A stretch of 41,473 nt of DNA, taken from the NCBI RefSeq assembly GCF_000336385.2, contig NZ_HG424531.1:1-41473 (forward strand), read 5' to 3'. Below the pieces are notes generated by a model. The model did not search any database. It was not told the DNA's origin and saw only the letters and a list, made by a program, of their open reading frames with translations. Source of the DNA: Lysobacter antibioticus HS124 (GTDB taxonomy: Bacteria; Pseudomonadota; Gammaproteobacteria; Xanthomonadales; Xanthomonadaceae). Both the position numbers and the translations under genes were made by a program. Positions 40,061 through 41,473 of this stretch are shown in pieces. Position 1 is the stretch's first letter, and every line of letters begins with the position of its first letter.

Positions 40061-41473
40061 TCAGCCCTTCTTCTTCGGGATGTACAGATCGGTGATGGTG
40101 CCGTCGAACACTTCGGCCGCCATGCCGACCGACTCGCTCAGGGTCGGGTGCGGGTGGATGGTGTGGCCGATGTCGGCGACTTCGCAGCCCATCTCGATGG
40201 CGAGGGCGACCTCGGCGATCAGGTCGCCGGCGTGCACGCCGACGATGCCGCCGCCGACGATGCGGTGGGTGGCTTCGTCGAAGACCAGCTTGGTGAAGCC
40301 CTCGGTGCGGCCCAGGCCGATGGCGCGGCCGCTGGCCGCCCACGGGAACTTGCCCACCCCGACGCGCAGGCCCTTGGCCTTGGCTTCGGCCTCGGTGACG
40401 CCGACCCAGGCGATTTCCGGATCGGTGTAGGCCACCGACGGAATCACCCGCGCCACCCACTCCTTCTTCTCGCCGGCGGCGACTTCGGCCGCGAGCTTGC
40501 CCTCGTGGGTGGCCTTGTGCGCCAGCATCGGATTGCCGACCAGATCGCCGATGGCGAAGATGTGCGGCACGTTGGTGCGCATCTGCCGGTCGACCGGAAT
40601 GAAGCCGCGCTCGGTGACCTGGACCCCGGCCTTGTCGGCGCCGATCTTGGCGCCGTTGGGCGCGCGGCCGACCGCGACCAGGACGCGGTCGTAGACGCCC
40701 GATTCCAGCGCCGGGGCCTTGCCGGCTTCGGCGCTTTCGAACGAGACCTTGATGCCGTCCTTCAAGGCTTCGGTGGCGGCGGCCTTGGTCTTCAGATGCA
40801 CCGCCACGCCCTGCTTCTTGAGCCGGTCGGCGAGCGGCTTGACCAGGTCCGGATCGGCGCCCGGCATCAGCTGGTCCATGAACTCGACCACGGTGACCTC
40901 GCTGCCGAGCGCGCGGTACACGGTCGCCATTTCCAGGCCGATGATGCCGCCACCGACCACCAGCAGCCTGGCCGGCACTTCGGCCAGTTCCAGCGCGTCG
41001 GTGGAGTCCATCACCCGCGGGTCGTCCCAGAGGAAATTGCCCAGCTTCACCGCCTGCGAACCGGCGGCGATGATGCATTGCTCGAAACGGATCAGCTGAG
41101 TGCCGGCCTCGCCCTGCACTTCCAGCTCGTGGGCCGAGACGAAGGTGCCGACGCCGGTCACGGTGCGGACCTTGCGCTGCTTGGCCATGCCGGCCAGGCC
41201 CTTGGTCAGCTGGCCGACCACTTTCTCCTTGTACTTGCGCAGCGCGGCCAGGTCGATCGTCGGCTTGCCGAAGCTGACGCCGTAGTCGCCGGCGTGTTCG
41301 GCCTCGTCGATCACCGCGGCGGCATGCAGCAGCGCCTTGGAGGGGATGCAGCCGACGTTGAGGCAGACGCCGCCGAGGCTGGCGTAGCGCTCGACCAGGA
41401 CCGTGTCCAGGCCGAGGTCGGCAGCGCGGAACGCGGCGGTGTAGCCGCCGGGGCCGGAACCGAGCACCAGCAT
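40061..41473 (-). CDS. lpdA: Dihydrolipoyl dehydrogenase (E3), truncated at window edge
   Basis: 470 residues visible, from just before the FAD-binding GSGPGGYTAAFRAADLG. The redox-active disulfide is in GGVCLNVGCIPSK; the NAD-binding motif is VVGGGIIGLEMATVYRALG; the second FAD motif is HIFAIGDLVGNPMLAHKA; the C-terminal catalytic His-Glu pair is in HTIHPHPTLSE. It reoxidises dihydrolipoamide in pyruvate and 2-oxoglutarate dehydrogenase complexes. The first visible Met (MLVLGSG) is internal to the first strand: normal E3s have a few residues before it, and in relatives a lipoyl domain often precedes, so the true start lies beyond the window. Confidence 0.96.
   Translation of the reverse strand: MLVLGSGPGGYTAAFRAADLGLDTVLVERYASLGGVCLNVGCIPSKALLHAAAVIDEAEHAGDYGVSFGKPTIDLAALRKYKEKVVGQLTKGLAGMAKQRKVRTVTGVGTFVSAHELEVQGEAGTQLIRFEQCIIAAGSQAVKLGNFLWDDPRVMDSTDALELAEVPARLLVVGGGIIGLEMATVYRALGSEVTVVEFMDQLMPGADPDLVKPLADRLKKQGVAVHLKTKAAATEALKDGIKVSFESAEAGKAPALESGVYDRVLVAVGRAPNGAKIGADKAGVQVTERGFIPVDRQMRTNVPHIFAIGDLVGNPMLAHKATHEGKLAAEVAAGEKKEWVARVIPSVAYTDPEIAWVGVTEAEAKAKGLRVGVGKFPWAASGRAIGLGRTEGFTKLVFDEATHRIVGGGIVGVHAGDLIAEVALAIEMGCEVADIGHTIHPHPTLSESVGMAAEVFDGTITDLYIPKKKG

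Overview
The window is very GC-rich with strongly GC-biased third codon positions. It carries a gammaproteobacterial core (F1Fo ATP synthase operon, glmU, glmS, a dihydrolipoyl dehydrogenase gene) next to gene families typical of the Xanthomonadaceae. A soil Lysobacter or a close relative fits best. This is inferred from protein style, the GGGATTC-rich intergenic repeats and gene order; no 16S rRNA gene is present.

Layout. 1-2.7 kb: the cut-off start of a proline-rich protein, then a divergent unit of a LysR regulator facing a beta-class glutathione transferase and a tautomerase/NTF2-like fusion. 2.7-7.3 kb: a minus-strand block with a LytS/LytTR-type two-component system, an exported serine hydrolase and an overlapping hypothetical protein. 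7.5-10.8 kb: small accessory genes (membrane protein, glutathione transferase, GNAT acetyltransferase, a frameshifted lipoprotein-like gene). 10.8-12.7 kb: glmS. 12.7-22.5 kb: the most interesting part, a plus-strand module of membrane fusion protein, an unrecognised 70-residue protein, ABC ATPase, two FtsX-type permeases, an exported DUF885 putative metallopeptidase, an NtrC-type regulator and an NtrY-type kinase. It is preceded by a near-consensus sigma-54 promoter with palindromes upstream. This reads as a self-regulated export system of the MacAB type with its own enhancer-binding protein.

23-25.1 kb: an Endo H-like GH18 enzyme and a secreted beta-helix protein. 25.2-26.6 kb: glmU. 26.7-29.7 kb: a GtrA / GT2 / polytopic glycosyltransferase trio, probably for glycosylating a surface polysaccharide, lying between glmU and the ATP synthase genes. 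29.8-37.2 kb: the complete atpIBEFHAGDC operon on the minus strand, with a good sigma-70 promoter and three GGGATTC-repeat hairpin elements at internal junctions. 37.5-41.5 kb: a DUF2061 membrane protein under a Fur-like palindrome, a small outer-membrane barrel, a DUF6624 protein and the truncated E3 gene lpdA.

How the genes fit together: glmS and glmU make UDP-GlcNAc for wall and LPS, and the Gtr trio may decorate the LPS. The sigma-54 module probably exports a peptide-like or amphipathic substrate sensed by its own kinase. No tRNA, rRNA, CRISPR, transposase or phage gene was found.
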